A DNA stretch of 6,931 nucleotides from Lentimicrobium sp. (GTDB taxonomy: Bacteria > Bacteroidota > Bacteroidia > Bacteroidales > Lentimicrobiaceae), in NCBI GenBank assembly GCA_013336205.1, contig JAAXUD010000146.1, positions 1 to 6,931 on the forward strand, written 5' to 3'. Below the pieces are notes generated by a model. The model was not told the DNA's origin and did no database searches. It saw only the letters and a list, made by a program, of their open reading frames with translations. Shown one piece after another: positions 1 to 6,424 of this stretch. The position numbers and the translations under genes are program-made. Within the stretch, counting starts at the first letter, position 1. The number at the start of each line of letters is the position of its first letter.

Positions 1-231
1 CAAAAAATCTGAAAGCTCTTTTTCAATGGTCATTATATTAATATACAGGTAATCATTGGGTTGAATTAAATATTCAGTCAGTATGTTTGGATCCCCAACG
101 AACTGGTTTGAGTAGGCGCTGTCATTAATGTTTTCATACTGAAGTAGATGCAGTTTTGATTGCGGAATACAGGAGGTAAACATAAATTGAATTACAATTA
201 AAAGAAACACTAATCTTTTAATCACCTTCAT
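1..231 (-). CDS. Wza/BexD-type polysaccharide export lipoprotein (N-terminal part, cut by window edge)
   Basis: Partial gene: 77 codons are visible and the frame is still open at base 1. The product is probably an outer-membrane lipoprotein of the polysaccharide export family (Wza/BexD/VexA), which forms the channel for capsule or exopolysaccharide. Seen: a basic N-terminus (MKVIKR), a hydrophobic stretch at residues 7-18, and a lipobox ending FTSC with Cys21 as the likely lipidated residue. Around residues 57-68 the stretch IQPNDYLYINIM matches the 'I.PGD.L.I.V' opening of the Poly_export domain. An in-frame ATG 24 bases upstream (base 255) would add eight residues. I prefer the ATG at 229-231 because AAAGGA lies just before it and because Cys21 is then at a normal signal-peptide distance. 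It lies downstream of the hybrid signalling gene on the same strand, with a 250-base gap and its own candidate promoter. Family assignment rests on a short region, so it is good but not certain. Confidence 0.8.
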   Translation of the reverse strand, partial: MKVIKRLVFLLIVIQFMFTSCIPQSKLHLLQYENINDSAYSNQFVGDPNILTEYLIQPNDYLYINIMTIEKELSDFL

Positions 232-277
232 TGCAACTGATCCTTTATTATTCATGGGAAAGCAATATAGTTTAACA

Positions 278-307
278 TAAATATATGTCTTTAAGCGGCT
301 AAAGTAA
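278..307 (-). promoter_or_regulatory. Candidate Bacteroidota promoter for the export lipoprotein gene
   Basis: On the minus strand, TATATTTA (285-278) resembles the Bacteroidota -7 consensus TAnnTTTG, and TTA (307-305) lies exactly 19 bases upstream in the -33 position, where the consensus has TTTG or TTG. Transcription would begin near base 271, giving a leader of about 40 bases before the ATG at 231. The last base of the -7 box and of the -33 triplet both deviate from consensus, and AT-rich DNA yields chance matches, so this is moderate evidence only. The same arrangement occurs at 3382-3411. Confidence 0.4.
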
Positions 308-427
308 TGGCATTCTTTCCATTTTTGTAAAGAAAAATCAAGAGTAAAGCGATTTCAGGAAAATACGCTACGCCATAAGGATTAAAAATAACTACTATTC
401 ACTTGTATTCAAAATTATTGTGTAAAG

Positions 428-459
428 CAGCTTCTTAAACTGACTGTTTGATAAAGCTG
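428..459 (-). terminator. Hairpin downstream of the hybrid signalling gene, possible terminator
   Basis: CAGCTT (428-433) and AAGCTG (454-459) form a 6-bp stem. Inside it, AAAC and GTTT can pair over a 5-base loop, with a small internal loop between the two stems. It begins 23 bases after the stop codon of the hybrid signalling gene, the position expected of a terminator. No uninterrupted T run follows on the minus strand (CTTTACACAATAATTTT), so intrinsic termination is doubtful. It could instead be an mRNA 3'-end structure or chance. Confidence 0.3.
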
Positions 460-481
460 AAAAATAAAGCGAATGATTTAA

Positions 482-1999
482 CTACAGGCATTTCAATATT
501 ACTCTCAATAAATCGAGTTTATCCAGCGGTTTAATCAGAATTCCTTTAAAGTTGCCGTTTACAATGTTATCAGCAAGTGATTCCTGGGAGTAGGCAGTTT
601 GTGCTATAAAAGGTATATTAACATAATCCGGCCATCTTATTTCAATTTCGCGCTTAAGCCGGATTCCATCCAATGGTTCAGGTAACCCGATATCCATTAA
701 TATCAGATTGAATATCAAACCCTTATTATAATACATTTCAATCAAATTCAATGCTTCATTGCCAGAGTAAGCGACCAATACTTCAGCAATACCCTTCAAA
801 AAAACATTCAGTACTTTAACATTAATCTTATCATCTTCAACCAGCAGAATTTTAATATTCTTTTGTTTTATTTGATTTTCCAGCGAAACTTCAAGGTCTT
901 TTATTGAGACAGCCTGATTCATAGAGAAAGCCAGTGTTACAATTTCTCCATAATGATCTCCTGTGTGAAAAAAAATCTTGCCTTCCAGCAGGTTAACATT
1001 TCTAATTAATTCAGCCAGTTCAGGGACATCATCAAATAGTTGATTTTTAAAATTATACGCTGGCTGCGAACTCTCCCTTTTTATAAGGTTAATAATATTT
1101 TGAGGTATATCCATTCCTATATTATCGATGATTATCAATAACATACCACTTATTTCATCTACTTTAACTTCTATAATTACACTATGGGATCTTGAAAATC
1201 TGATTGCTTTTTGAATTAGAAAGAACAAGACATTGTTTAACCGGTCTTCATTGGTTAAAAAAGTAAAATTCCTTGTTTGCTTTATTTCAAAATCAATATT
1301 TTGAACCTTAGCCTGGTTGTTCAGCAATATTTTTATCTTTTGAAGCAGGAGCCCGATATCAACAGACTCCATAGAAACCCCAATGTCGTTTATTCTACCA
1401 GAATCATTAGAAACATCGAGAATTGATTTTAATTGTTTGCTGTTTTTTATGATACCACTGACATAAGCATTGATTCGGGGATCATTTTGAATAATTTCTT
1501 CCTGCATGAGAATGGATCCAAATCCTAAAATTCCATTGAGGGTAGTTCTCAGAAAATGTTGCTGATCCTTGCTCCAGGAGGCTAAATTTGGCTGACCAGG
1601 AGAGTTCACAATAGGTTGTGGTGCCTGTTTAGCTGGATTTAGATTAACTTCCCGTTCAACCTCCCTGGTTTCAACTTTTGATTCCCGTACAATCCCTAAA
1701 AATTTTTGTCCTTCAATTTCTTTAAATTCAAGTTCAACCAGGATCAGATAATTTGTTGATCCTAAGAAATAAAAATTTTCCTTAAATTCAGTGAAATTGC
1801 GGGCATCCATTGGATTTGAATTCCCTGAAATGGTAAAGAACAGATTACGCACTGAAACTTCAGTGATATCAAGCTCATTGTATCCTGTATACTTTTCAAA
1901 CTCACTATTAATCAGAAGAATATCTCCGTCTGAATCAGCAAGAAAACAGCATTCACTCTTCCCTTCAATAAGAGAACGATAATATTGTTTATTGGCCAA
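482..1999 (-). CDS. PAS-HisKA-degenerate HATPase-receiver hybrid signalling protein (likely pseudokinase)
   Basis: A soluble, presumably cytoplasmic protein of 505 residues from the TTG at 1999. No membrane segment is visible. Order: a PAS domain (about 5-108; 'GDILLINSEFEKYTGY' is typical), a Pro/Gln-rich linker (about 118-140), a HisKA dimerisation domain with H-box H148-F-L-R-T-T-L-N, an HATPase-like region (about 212-360), and a receiver (about 381-505). The receiver looks intact: acidic pocket E388-D389-D390, phosphoacceptor D436, T468 and K490-P491. The ATPase region does not: N-box asparagines appear as F260 and K264, the G1 motif reads D292-N-I-G-M-D-I instead of DxGxG, and no G2 (GxGLGL) motif is present. 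ATP binding is therefore probably lost. Inferred role: an acceptor or scaffold in a phosphorelay, receiving phosphate from another kinase or acting through dimerisation. It lies between polysaccharide genes on the same strand, suggesting regulation of that locus. The start is uncertain: the frame is open up to 2059, and an upstream start is discussed separately. Confidence 0.88.
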   Translation of the reverse strand: MANKQYYRSLIEGKSECCFLADSDGDILLINSEFEKYTGYNELDITEVSVRNLFFTISGNSNPMDARNFTEFKENFYFLGSTNYLILVELEFKEIEGQKFLGIVRESKVETREVEREVNLNPAKQAPQPIVNSPGQPNLASWSKDQQHFLRTTLNGILGFGSILMQEEIIQNDPRINAYVSGIIKNSKQLKSILDVSNDSGRINDIGVSMESVDIGLLLQKIKILLNNQAKVQNIDFEIKQTRNFTFLTNEDRLNNVLFFLIQKAIRFSRSHSVIIEVKVDEISGMLLIIIDNIGMDIPQNIINLIKRESSQPAYNFKNQLFDDVPELAELIRNVNLLEGKIFFHTGDHYGEIVTLAFSMNQAVSIKDLEVSLENQIKQKNIKILLVEDDKINVKVLNVFLKGIAEVLVAYSGNEALNLIEMYYNKGLIFNLILMDIGLPEPLDGIRLKREIEIRWPDYVNIPFIAQTAYSQESLADNIVNGNFKGILIKPLDKLDLLRVILKCL

Positions 2000-2041
2000 T
2001 TGCTTCCTGAGCTTTCGGTCTTTATTTCCAAAAGATGATAA

Positions 2042-2057
2042 AATAGTAAATCCTCCC
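2042..2057 (-). promoter_or_regulatory. Strong Shine-Dalgarno before an in-frame ATT; possible true start of the hybrid protein
   Basis: On the minus strand GGGAGGA (2057-2051) is followed six bases later by ATT (2044-2042), in frame with the hybrid signalling gene. The in-frame stop is at 2062-2060. There is no ATG or GTG between that stop and the TTG at 1999. Starting at ATT would add 15 residues ending in KDRKLRKQL, which looks like the helical lead-in usually seen before a PAS domain. The TTG at 1999 has its own weaker AGGA, five bases upstream. ATT starts are rare but known (infC, pcnB). A base error that removed an ATG is another possibility. Confidence 0.4.
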
Positions 2058-2102
2058 GGTTAAGTTGTCAAAAAGTAAATTTGCAACACTCAGCAAAAAT
2101 AG

Positions 2103-2110
2103 CAAATATA
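2103..2110 (-). promoter_or_regulatory. Candidate -7 promoter element for the hybrid signalling gene
   Basis: On the minus strand TATATTTG (2110-2103) is a full match to the Bacteroidota -7 element TAnnTTTG. It lies just after the glycosyltransferase stop codon and roughly 60-100 bases before the possible starts of the hybrid gene. No good TTG occurs at the 19-21 base spacing (the nearest is TTCC, about 22 bases away), so the gene could equally be read through from the glycosyltransferase gene. Confidence 0.33.
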
Positions 2111-2121
2111 AAATTAGTCAC

Positions 2122-3279
2122 TTAGCCTTTAGGAAGGTGTTTAAGAATAATTTCATGAAACTTTTCAGCAATAACATCCCAATCAAATTCATGATCAAAA
2201 CAATGGCGCGTTGACTTACTTAATGGAATATACTTTTCCTGATAATCCGTAAAAATTTCCTGAATTTTATCGGCATATTCTGTCCCTTTTGCCTCCAGAG
2301 AAAACCTGTAGCCATTGACCCCATCAATAACAGCTGCACCTGTTCCACCGGTATTTGTTGTTAGAGAGGGTATGCCAAATGCACTTGCCTCAACAAACAC
2401 AACGCCAAAGCATTCGGCCCTGGTCGGAACAATAAGAAAATGCTGCTCCTGAAATAATGCTTCAAACAGGGCATATTCAGCTGGTTTATTCTTATCCAGA
2501 AATGGGATTACCACCATGTCCTTGTCCATTATGTATTCAGGTGGTTGGCAACCGCAAATAGTAAGGGTGCTTTTTAAACCTCGCTTTTTAAGCTCCTGAA
2601 ATGCATCGAATGCGATCTGCCCTCCCTTCCGTTCCCATTCTACCCCAAGAAACAGTAATTTGCAGATATCCTTGTTTTTCTGCGTATTTACTGCGTTTTT
2701 AAATGAGTAATTATCCATATTCGGACCAAACGGCAAAAGATGAACCTTCTCAGGATCAACCTTATATTTTGAAGTAGCGGATTCAGATGCCCACTGTGAG
2801 GTAAAAATGCATACGGACGCCCGATTCAGCGCAAGATTTTCAATATAGTTGCCCTCTCTGATTGAAATTGACATAAAGTTCGAAAACCATTCATAATATC
2901 CATAAATGTTGTCGAAGGTAGCATCAGTATAATAAACAATTGGGATTGATGTTTTTAACAAAGCAATTTCAGTCGAAGCCCTTGGGGCAAAAATAAAATC
3001 GTATGTTTTCCCTTTCAGCATCTTTTTGAATTGCCTGGCATATAGATAAGAAATGAAAAAACTGTGGTCAATATTATAACGCTTGTAAAACTTTCGCGAG
3101 ATCCGGTTCAGATATCCTTTTAGTATCTTTCGGTTTTTAACAGGCCCAAGCACTTCGACACTCTCAAAATGTAATTTCAACATTTTTAAAAAGTTATACG
3201 ATACACCAGAAAGAATTTTTCTGTCAGTCGGGTCAAAAGATGATAGGAAAGCTATCCGGTAGTTATATTTTTCTTGCAT
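2122..3279 (-). CDS. GT4-family (GT-B fold) glycosyltransferase
   Basis: A 385-residue protein, the usual length for a retaining GT-B glycosyltransferase of family GT4. It would transfer a sugar from a nucleotide donor to a growing lipid-linked or surface glycan, at the cytoplasmic face of the inner membrane. Seen: an N-terminal Rossmann-like half beginning YRIAFLSSFDP (7-17) with a glycine-containing acceptor loop near 24-26. The C-terminal half opens at KLLFLGVEWERKGG (207-220), where R217 and K218 fit the phosphate-binding Arg/Lys pair. The EX7E motif is E289-CFGVVFV-E297, followed by the typical GIPSLTTNTGG (302-312) and a DGVNGYRF stretch (319-326). No signal peptide or membrane segment is visible. 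Donor and acceptor sugars cannot be told from sequence. The gene is divergent from the WecA-like transferase across a 204-base gap and upstream of the hybrid signalling gene, fitting an exopolysaccharide or O-antigen locus. The ATG at 3279 has no clear Shine-Dalgarno, which is normal in Bacteroidota. Confidence 0.9.
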   Translation of the reverse strand: MQEKYNYRIAFLSSFDPTDRKILSGVSYNFLKMLKLHFESVEVLGPVKNRKILKGYLNRISRKFYKRYNIDHSFFISYLYARQFKKMLKGKTYDFIFAPRASTEIALLKTSIPIVYYTDATFDNIYGYYEWFSNFMSISIREGNYIENLALNRASVCIFTSQWASESATSKYKVDPEKVHLLPFGPNMDNYSFKNAVNTQKNKDICKLLFLGVEWERKGGQIAFDAFQELKKRGLKSTLTICGCQPPEYIMDKDMVVIPFLDKNKPAEYALFEALFQEQHFLIVPTRAECFGVVFVEASAFGIPSLTTNTGGTGAAVIDGVNGYRFSLEAKGTEYADKIQEIFTDYQEKYIPLSKSTRHCFDHEFDWDVIAEKFHEIILKHLPKG

Positions 3280-3381
3280 TTTCCGAAAAATAGCATGAAG
3301 TGATGACTCAAAGTTGAGAATTTTATCTTTATGAATGACATTTCATAGGAAGTTGACATAAACTCTTTTTTATTACCCCGG

Positions 3382-3411
3382 TTAAAAAATAACTAAATAG
3401 TTCTATATTTG
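3382..3411 (+). promoter_or_regulatory. Candidate Bacteroidota promoter for the WecA-like transferase / response regulator pair
   Basis: TATATTTG (3404-3411) matches the Bacteroidota -7 consensus TAnnTTTG exactly, and TTA (3382-3384) lies 19 bases upstream in the -33 position. Transcription would begin near 3416-3420 and give a leader of about 65 bases before the ATG at 3484. It lies in the intergenic region between the two divergent transcription units, where a promoter is needed. This is the best promoter candidate in the window; the -33 element is one base off TTG. Confidence 0.5.
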
Positions 3412-3483
3412 CTTTCATTAGCGAGTAGAGTCGGGAATTCTCTGAAATCATAATAATGGTGAAGGCAACCTAATTTACTTAAA

Positions 3484-4650
3484 ATGCAACTCAACTTAAT
3501 CTTTGGTTTGTTTACCGCAGATATTCTTTATTCCATTCTTGGGACATTTATTGGTGGATTGATAATCACTGCATTTTGCATTCCTGTTATCATAAAATTA
3601 AGTAAAAAGTATAATCTGGTTGATAATCCGGATCACCGGAAACTTCACAAAGATCCAATTCCAACACTTGGAGGTTTTGGATTTTTTATAGGGTTTATTG
3701 TACTTTCGTTGATATGGATGATAGTTTATGGTAATTTATCAGATGGAATACTTTTTCTGGGATTGATAATCCTTTTCATTACTGGTATTTTTGATGATTT
3801 GAAGGATTTAAGAGCATCGCTTAAATTTTTGATTCAGATTATCGTAGCATTGGTTATTGCTTATTATGGTTTTAGAATAGAATCTCTGAATGGAGTATTT
3901 GGAATAGAGCAAATGCCGGTTATTGCGCAATATGCATTCTCAATCTTGCTGATTGTTGGACTAACAAATGCCTTTAACCTGATTGATGGCATTGATGGAT
4001 TGGCTGGTGGTCTTGCGTTTATCAATTCTGTTGTTTTAGGTGCTATTCTCCTTTATCAGAATAATATAATGTATAGCCTTCTGGCTTTCTCGTTTGCCGG
4101 CGCTTTATTTGGTTTTTTGATTTATAATTTTAATCCGGCTAAAATCTTCATGGGTGATACAGGATCACTAATTGTTGGTTTTCTGATGGCTATTTTTGGA
4201 ATTGTCGTTATAAAAGGTGGTGCAACAACTGATGCTGTATCAGGTGATACCCGAAGTTTAACCATTGTAGTGGTTGGCATTCTGCTGCTTCCGGTTTATG
4301 ATACACTCAGAGTTTTTACCGAACGGATCATGAAGAAAAATTCTCCCTTTAAACCCGACAAAACACATGTTCATCATTTGCTGATTGAAACCGGCGCTAA
4401 CCACAAGAAAGCTGCAATAATTCTCTATATCTCTGATATATTGATTATTACACTAGCATTTCTTTTAAGAAACTTCAATCCTTCTTTGTCAATTCTTCTG
4501 CTATTCATTCTTGCAGCTGTTCTCTCTGAAAGCATCAACCTGAAGAGATGGTTAATAGAACTGGCAAAAGGGCAGAAGGCAGAAGAGGAAAAGAATAAAA
4601 TAACTTCAGAAAACAGATTTCTTGAAGATATTCTCGATGATAAAGAATAA
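3484..4650 (+). CDS. WecA/MraY-family undecaprenyl-phosphate sugar-1-phosphate transferase
   Basis: A 388-residue polytopic inner-membrane enzyme of the polyprenyl-phosphate N-acetylhexosamine-1-phosphate transferase superfamily. It would transfer a sugar-1-phosphate (commonly GlcNAc-1-P) from a UDP-sugar to undecaprenyl phosphate, the first step of O-antigen, capsule or related glycan synthesis. Motifs in order: D50-HRKLH-K-DPIPTLGG (50-64), the metal/substrate motif D104-D105-LKD, N162-AFN-LIDGIDGLAGG (162-176) with D168 and D171, FMGDTGS (222-228), and PDKTH-V-HH (291-298). The HVHH with DGIDGLA places it with WecA/TagO-type enzymes rather than MraY. About ten to eleven hydrophobic segments span roughly 15-350. 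After these comes a charged, probably helical cytoplasmic tail (about 355-388, rich in Lys and Glu). The ATG at 3484 has no clear Shine-Dalgarno; an 11-base gap to the next gene indicates an operon. Family is near certain; sugar specificity is unknown, so I give no symbol. Confidence 0.94.
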   Translation: MQLNLIFGLFTADILYSILGTFIGGLIITAFCIPVIIKLSKKYNLVDNPDHRKLHKDPIPTLGGFGFFIGFIVLSLIWMIVYGNLSDGILFLGLIILFITGIFDDLKDLRASLKFLIQIIVALVIAYYGFRIESLNGVFGIEQMPVIAQYAFSILLIVGLTNAFNLIDGIDGLAGGLAFINSVVLGAILLYQNNIMYSLLAFSFAGALFGFLIYNFNPAKIFMGDTGSLIVGFLMAIFGIVVIKGGATTDAVSGDTRSLTIVVVGILLLPVYDTLRVFTERIMKKNSPFKPDKTHVHHLLIETGANHKKAAIILYISDILIITLAFLLRNFNPSLSILLLFILAAVLSESINLKRWLIELAKGQKAEEEKNKITSENRFLEDILDDKE

Positions 4651-4661
4651 CCCGTTTACAA

Positions 4662-5201
4662 ATGGAAAAAAAAGACTTAATTTTTTTAGTAGAGGACAAT
4701 CCGATCTTTTCATCAACAACCAGCAAAGGACTTGAAAAGGAATTGGGATTTGATGTAATGGTATTTAATACAGGTGAGCAATTGCTCAAATATACCAGCG
4801 AACATCCGGATGTTCTACCATCTCTTGTTATTCTGGATTTTTATCTCAATAGTGAAGACCCCAATGCCATGAATGGGGGCGAAGTACTGGCAAAACTTAA
4901 AGATCCTGTCAACCGTAATAATCCATTTCGCAAAACACCGGTTATTATGCTTTCATCTGCAGATGAACTGAGTACCGCTGTTACACTGCTTAAAAAGGGT
5001 GCTACAGATTATATCCTTAAGGATGAGGTTTTCTTTGATAATTTAAAAAAGACCATTAATACGATCTTAAATATTCGAAATTATCAGGCTGAAATTCAAT
5101 TACATAAAGGCAAGGCTGAAAACTACAAAAAGCGCCTGCTCTTAATGGGGGTAATTATTGTGGCTCTATTGGGTATTGTACTGTACTTGTTTTTGAAATA
5201 A
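4662..5201 (+). CDS. Receiver-only response regulator with a C-terminal membrane anchor
   Basis: A 179-residue protein: one receiver domain (about 5-135), a charged helical linker (about 139-158), and a hydrophobic segment (about 159-178, LLLMGVIIVALLGIVLYLFL) ending in a single Lys. This predicts a tail-anchored inner-membrane protein with its receiver in the cytoplasm. Receiver chemistry is complete: E11-D12, phosphoacceptor D59, S98/S99 and K120. The loop after D59 is longer than usual (NSEDPNAMNGG, 63-73), as is the stretch before beta4 (81-92). There is no DNA-binding or enzymatic output domain. The start lies 11 bases after the WecA-like gene, so the two are almost surely cotranscribed. 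Inferred role: a phosphorylation-dependent membrane partner that adjusts the transferase or the assembly machinery, rather than a transcription factor. No complete histidine kinase is encoded nearby; the only kinase-like protein is the degenerate hybrid about 2.7 kb away. Family is certain; function is not. Confidence 0.9.
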   Translation: MEKKDLIFLVEDNPIFSSTTSKGLEKELGFDVMVFNTGEQLLKYTSEHPDVLPSLVILDFYLNSEDPNAMNGGEVLAKLKDPVNRNNPFRKTPVIMLSSADELSTAVTLLKKGATDYILKDEVFFDNLKKTINTILNIRNYQAEIQLHKGKAENYKKRLLLMGVIIVALLGIVLYLFLK

Positions 5202-5230
5202 AAGGATGTTACTTCGGGCTTTTTTTATTT
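5200..5230. terminator. Weak candidate terminator between converging genes
   Basis: AAAAG (5200-5204) can pair with CTTTT (5219-5223) across a 14-base loop, and a run of seven T (5220-5226) then ATTTTT follows on the plus strand. It sits directly at the stop codon of the response regulator and about 40 bases from the end of the converging hydrolase gene, where a terminator is expected. The stem is short and AT-rich, so support comes mostly from position and the T run. Confidence 0.28.
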
Positions 5231-5268
5231 TTGATAACCTTCAATCAGTTAGTGAAATGAAATTGGGC

Positions 5269-6303
5269 TCATTCCGATAAGAACTGCCTGATCTCCTGCA
5301 AATAAACTTTTGGTTGTTCGATACCTATTGAATGACCAGCCCCATAGACAATCACTAACCGGTGATTTTTAAACAACTGTAAGTACTCATTCGCATAACC
5401 CCATTTTATTCCATCACATTGCCCTCTCAGCAACAGAACCGGAATATTGCTATTAGCTAATTTTTGCCGGATGTCAGGGACTTTGTTAAAACTCTGAGCT
5501 GTTTTTATCATTGAATAATATCCTGACCCACTTTCAATATTGTTAACCTCCGACAAATATGAAGTATCACAAACTGTCGATTTACCCATTTCGTGGTTCA
5601 GTAAAGTTGAAAAGGCGTCCATTTCCTTATCTGAGGCCAGTTTCCAATTAAAGAACCGTGCGCAGAATTCAACAACGCTGGCTCTGATATTGTAAATTTT
5701 ATCCTTTCCCTGCCGATTTGTATAAGTTGGAGAGATCAGGTTAAGACTATCGGGTGCTTTTAGTGACTGCAAATCATTATTTAACGGCATAAGTGGACCA
5801 GGGCCGGTGAAGACAGTCCTTTCAACTTTATCAGGATTATAGGCAATATATTGAGTGGCAAGAATAGCTCCCCAGGATTGACCGATCAGGATTACTTTCC
5901 GGGCACCGATCATTTTTACAATCTCCTCCAGGTCGCGTCTGTGACGATCAACAGTATAATCTTCAATCTTATCCAGCCTGACAGAAGAACCACAACCAAC
6001 CTGATCATAGAGATATACATCAAATCCATCCTCAGCCAGCGGCGATAACAAATCAATATTGCGGTCATAGATCGGACCACCCGGACCTCCCTGCAAAAAT
6101 ATTACAGGATAAGGTTTTTTAACGCCTTGCGCCGCGATCAGTGAGTATCCGATTTCAGAGCCGGTGGATAGCAGCCAGTATTTTACACCTGCCTTTGGAT
6201 GATATTCCGGAACATTATATTGTCTGGGAATCAGGATAATGATCAGCATAAATGCAATGATCAATATCAGTAATAAGGCCGGAATCCTGAAAACTTTCTT
6301 CAT
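5269..6303 (-). CDS. Membrane-anchored alpha/beta hydrolase, S33 prolyl-iminopeptidase-like
   Basis: A 344-residue alpha/beta hydrolase from the ATG at 6303. An in-frame ATG at 6336 would add eleven residues (355 in all). I prefer 6303 because MKKVFRIPALLL is a standard signal-anchor opening: basic residues, then a hydrophobic segment at about 7-26. The catalytic domain probably lies in the periplasm, held by that segment; no clear cleavage site or lipobox Cys is visible. Motifs, numbered from 6303: oxyanion-region GGPGG (72-76), DQVGCGSS (100-107; compare DQRGxGxS in S33 enzymes), nucleophile elbow GQSWG with Ser143, acid D297 (GQCDG) and H324 (GAGHS). GGPGG plus GQSWG point to the prolyl iminopeptidase-like S33 group, so a small peptide, amide or ester is a likely substrate. 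The specificity is unproven and the Arg of the DQRG motif is Val here. It converges with the response regulator and lies downstream of uvrB on the same strand, so a tie to polysaccharide genes is not indicated. Confidence 0.88.
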   Translation of the reverse strand: MKKVFRIPALLLILIIAFMLIIILIPRQYNVPEYHPKAGVKYWLLSTGSEIGYSLIAAQGVKKPYPVIFLQGGPGGPIYDRNIDLLSPLAEDGFDVYLYDQVGCGSSVRLDKIEDYTVDRHRRDLEEIVKMIGARKVILIGQSWGAILATQYIAYNPDKVERTVFTGPGPLMPLNNDLQSLKAPDSLNLISPTYTNRQGKDKIYNIRASVVEFCARFFNWKLASDKEMDAFSTLLNHEMGKSTVCDTSYLSEVNNIESGSGYYSMIKTAQSFNKVPDIRQKLANSNIPVLLLRGQCDGIKWGYANEYLQLFKNHRLVIVYGAGHSIGIEQPKVYLQEIRQFLSE

Positions 6304-6424
6304 TCTGATTTCATGAATATTAGAGGAAATATGCATCTATTATGGTCTTAAAGATAAAACCAGTCCACTCTGTTAGCGACCAGACAAAAGAGTTATAAAT
6401 AATTAGCAGAAAGAACGAAATGAC

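Noticed and set aside
232..481. Hidden small gene in the 250-base gap between the hybrid gene and the export lipoprotein
   Set aside because: No open frame with a plausible start and coding character was seen; the gap is explained by the hairpin and the promoter candidate.
1791..1982. Open frame of 63 codons on the plus strand
   Set aside because: It lies wholly antisense to the PAS domain coding region of the hybrid signalling gene, has no recognisable motif, and its length is unremarkable for a shadow frame.
3290..3330. Possible minus-strand promoter (CAACTTTG) for the glycosyltransferase gene
   Set aside because: The first base of TAnnTTTG is missing and no TTG-like element sits at 19-21 bases upstream; too weak to list as a feature.
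4535..4789. Open frame of 84 codons on the minus strand
   Set aside because: It overlaps antisense the end of the WecA-like gene and the start of the response regulator, both well supported; low-complexity Ser/Leu-rich product with no motif.
5851..6048. Open frame of 65 codons on the plus strand
   Set aside because: Antisense to the hydrolase region that contains the catalytic Ser elbow; no independent support.
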